Positions 6,191-6,422 of a stretch of DNA of 6,422 bases are shown here, piece by piece. The notes below the pieces were generated by a model. It worked only from the letters and a program-made list of their open reading frames with translations. It did no database searches and was not told the origin of the DNA. The stretch spans positions 1 to 6,422 of the forward strand of contig JACPTH010000238.1 in assembly GCA_016192885.1 (NCBI GenBank). The letters are read 5' to 3'. The stretch is from a bacterium (GTDB lineage: Bacteria; Muiribacteriota; Ozemobacteria; Ozemobacterales; Ozemobacteraceae). Every line of letters starts with the position of its first letter. The first letter of the stretch is position 1. The position numbers and the translations under genes are program-made.

Positions 6191-6422
6191 ATGGCAAGCG
6201 CGTATACCCCAGGGTTAAAAATTGTCGCAAAAACCTTGTTTTACAAGGATAGAAAACTTCCAATGCGAGGCGATGTCCATGTAAAAAAAGGGGAGCCCGT
6301 TTCCGCCGAAAAAGTTGTTGCCTCCACAAACCTTCCTGGAAATGTTGCCCCGGTGAATATCGCAAATCTCTTAAGCTGCGAACCCAAAGAAATCTCAGAG
6401 TTCATGAAGAAAAAGGCGGGAG
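6191..6422 (+). CDS. barrel-sandwich-hybrid (lipoyl/RnfC-like) protein, 3' partial
   Basis: The 77 codons present are open to the right edge with no stop, so the gene continues outside the window. After YTPGLKI (5-11) comes RKLPMRGDVHVKKGEPVSAE (21-40), then KVVASTNLPGNVAPVNIANL (41-60) and PKEISEFMKKKAG (65-77). The pattern of short beta strands, the 'G-V-V-KKG-PV-A' turn and 'LPG-V-PV' is typical of barrel-sandwich-hybrid folds such as biotinyl/lipoyl-like domains and the N-terminal domain of RnfC. No lysine in the usual biotin/lipoate context (E/D-K-x) is evident, so it probably serves as a structural or transport-type module. There is no signal peptide. It starts 19 bases after the GlmL-like gene and is most likely part of the same operon and complex. 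The fold assignment rests on pattern only. Confidence 0.8.
   Translation, partial: MASAYTPGLKIVAKTLFYKDRKLPMRGDVHVKKGEPVSAEKVVASTNLPGNVAPVNIANLLSCEPKEISEFMKKKAG

Overview
This window holds one tightly packed, single-direction operon (+ strand) of seven genes, preceded by about 390 bases of non-coding DNA. The last gene runs off the right edge. A cleavable Sec-type signal peptide, Shine-Dalgarno sites before most genes and a near-consensus sigma-70 type promoter all point to a bacterium. None of the proteins fixes the phylum. Family resemblance suggests an uncultured or candidate-phylum bacterium, but that is only inference.

Layout: 1-391 is non-coding. It carries a perfect 8-bp-arm palindrome (15-32) that looks like a dispersed intergenic repeat, and a promoter (TTGACT, 17-base spacer, TATAAT; 324-352) that should drive the operon. 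The genes follow with gaps of only 1 to 19 bases: (1) 392-1573, a DUF6754 protein with signal peptide, Ser/Thr/Pro-rich linker and two membrane anchors; (2) 1587-2453, a multi-pass membrane protein; (3) 2464-3360, a protein with an extracytoplasmic domain anchored by a TM helix at each end; (4) 3374-4030, a compact polytopic membrane protein; (5) 4047-4370, a small soluble protein; (6) 4372-6171, a GlmL/MutL-family ASKHA-fold ATPase (annotated in databases as 'glutamate mutase L') with a C-terminal extension; (7) 6191-end, the start of a protein that looks like a barrel-sandwich-hybrid (lipoyl/RnfC-like) domain protein.

How they may work together: four membrane proteins, a small soluble protein, a cytoplasmic sugar-kinase/Hsp70-fold ATPase and a barrel-sandwich protein are co-transcribed, and no glutamate mutase subunit gene is present in the window. 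The economical reading is that the products form one membrane-anchored, ATPase-powered complex of unknown function, and that the GlmL-like protein is its motor or switch rather than a chaperone of coenzyme-B12 glutamate mutase. This is the most interesting content of the window. Its substrate and role cannot be read from the sequence.
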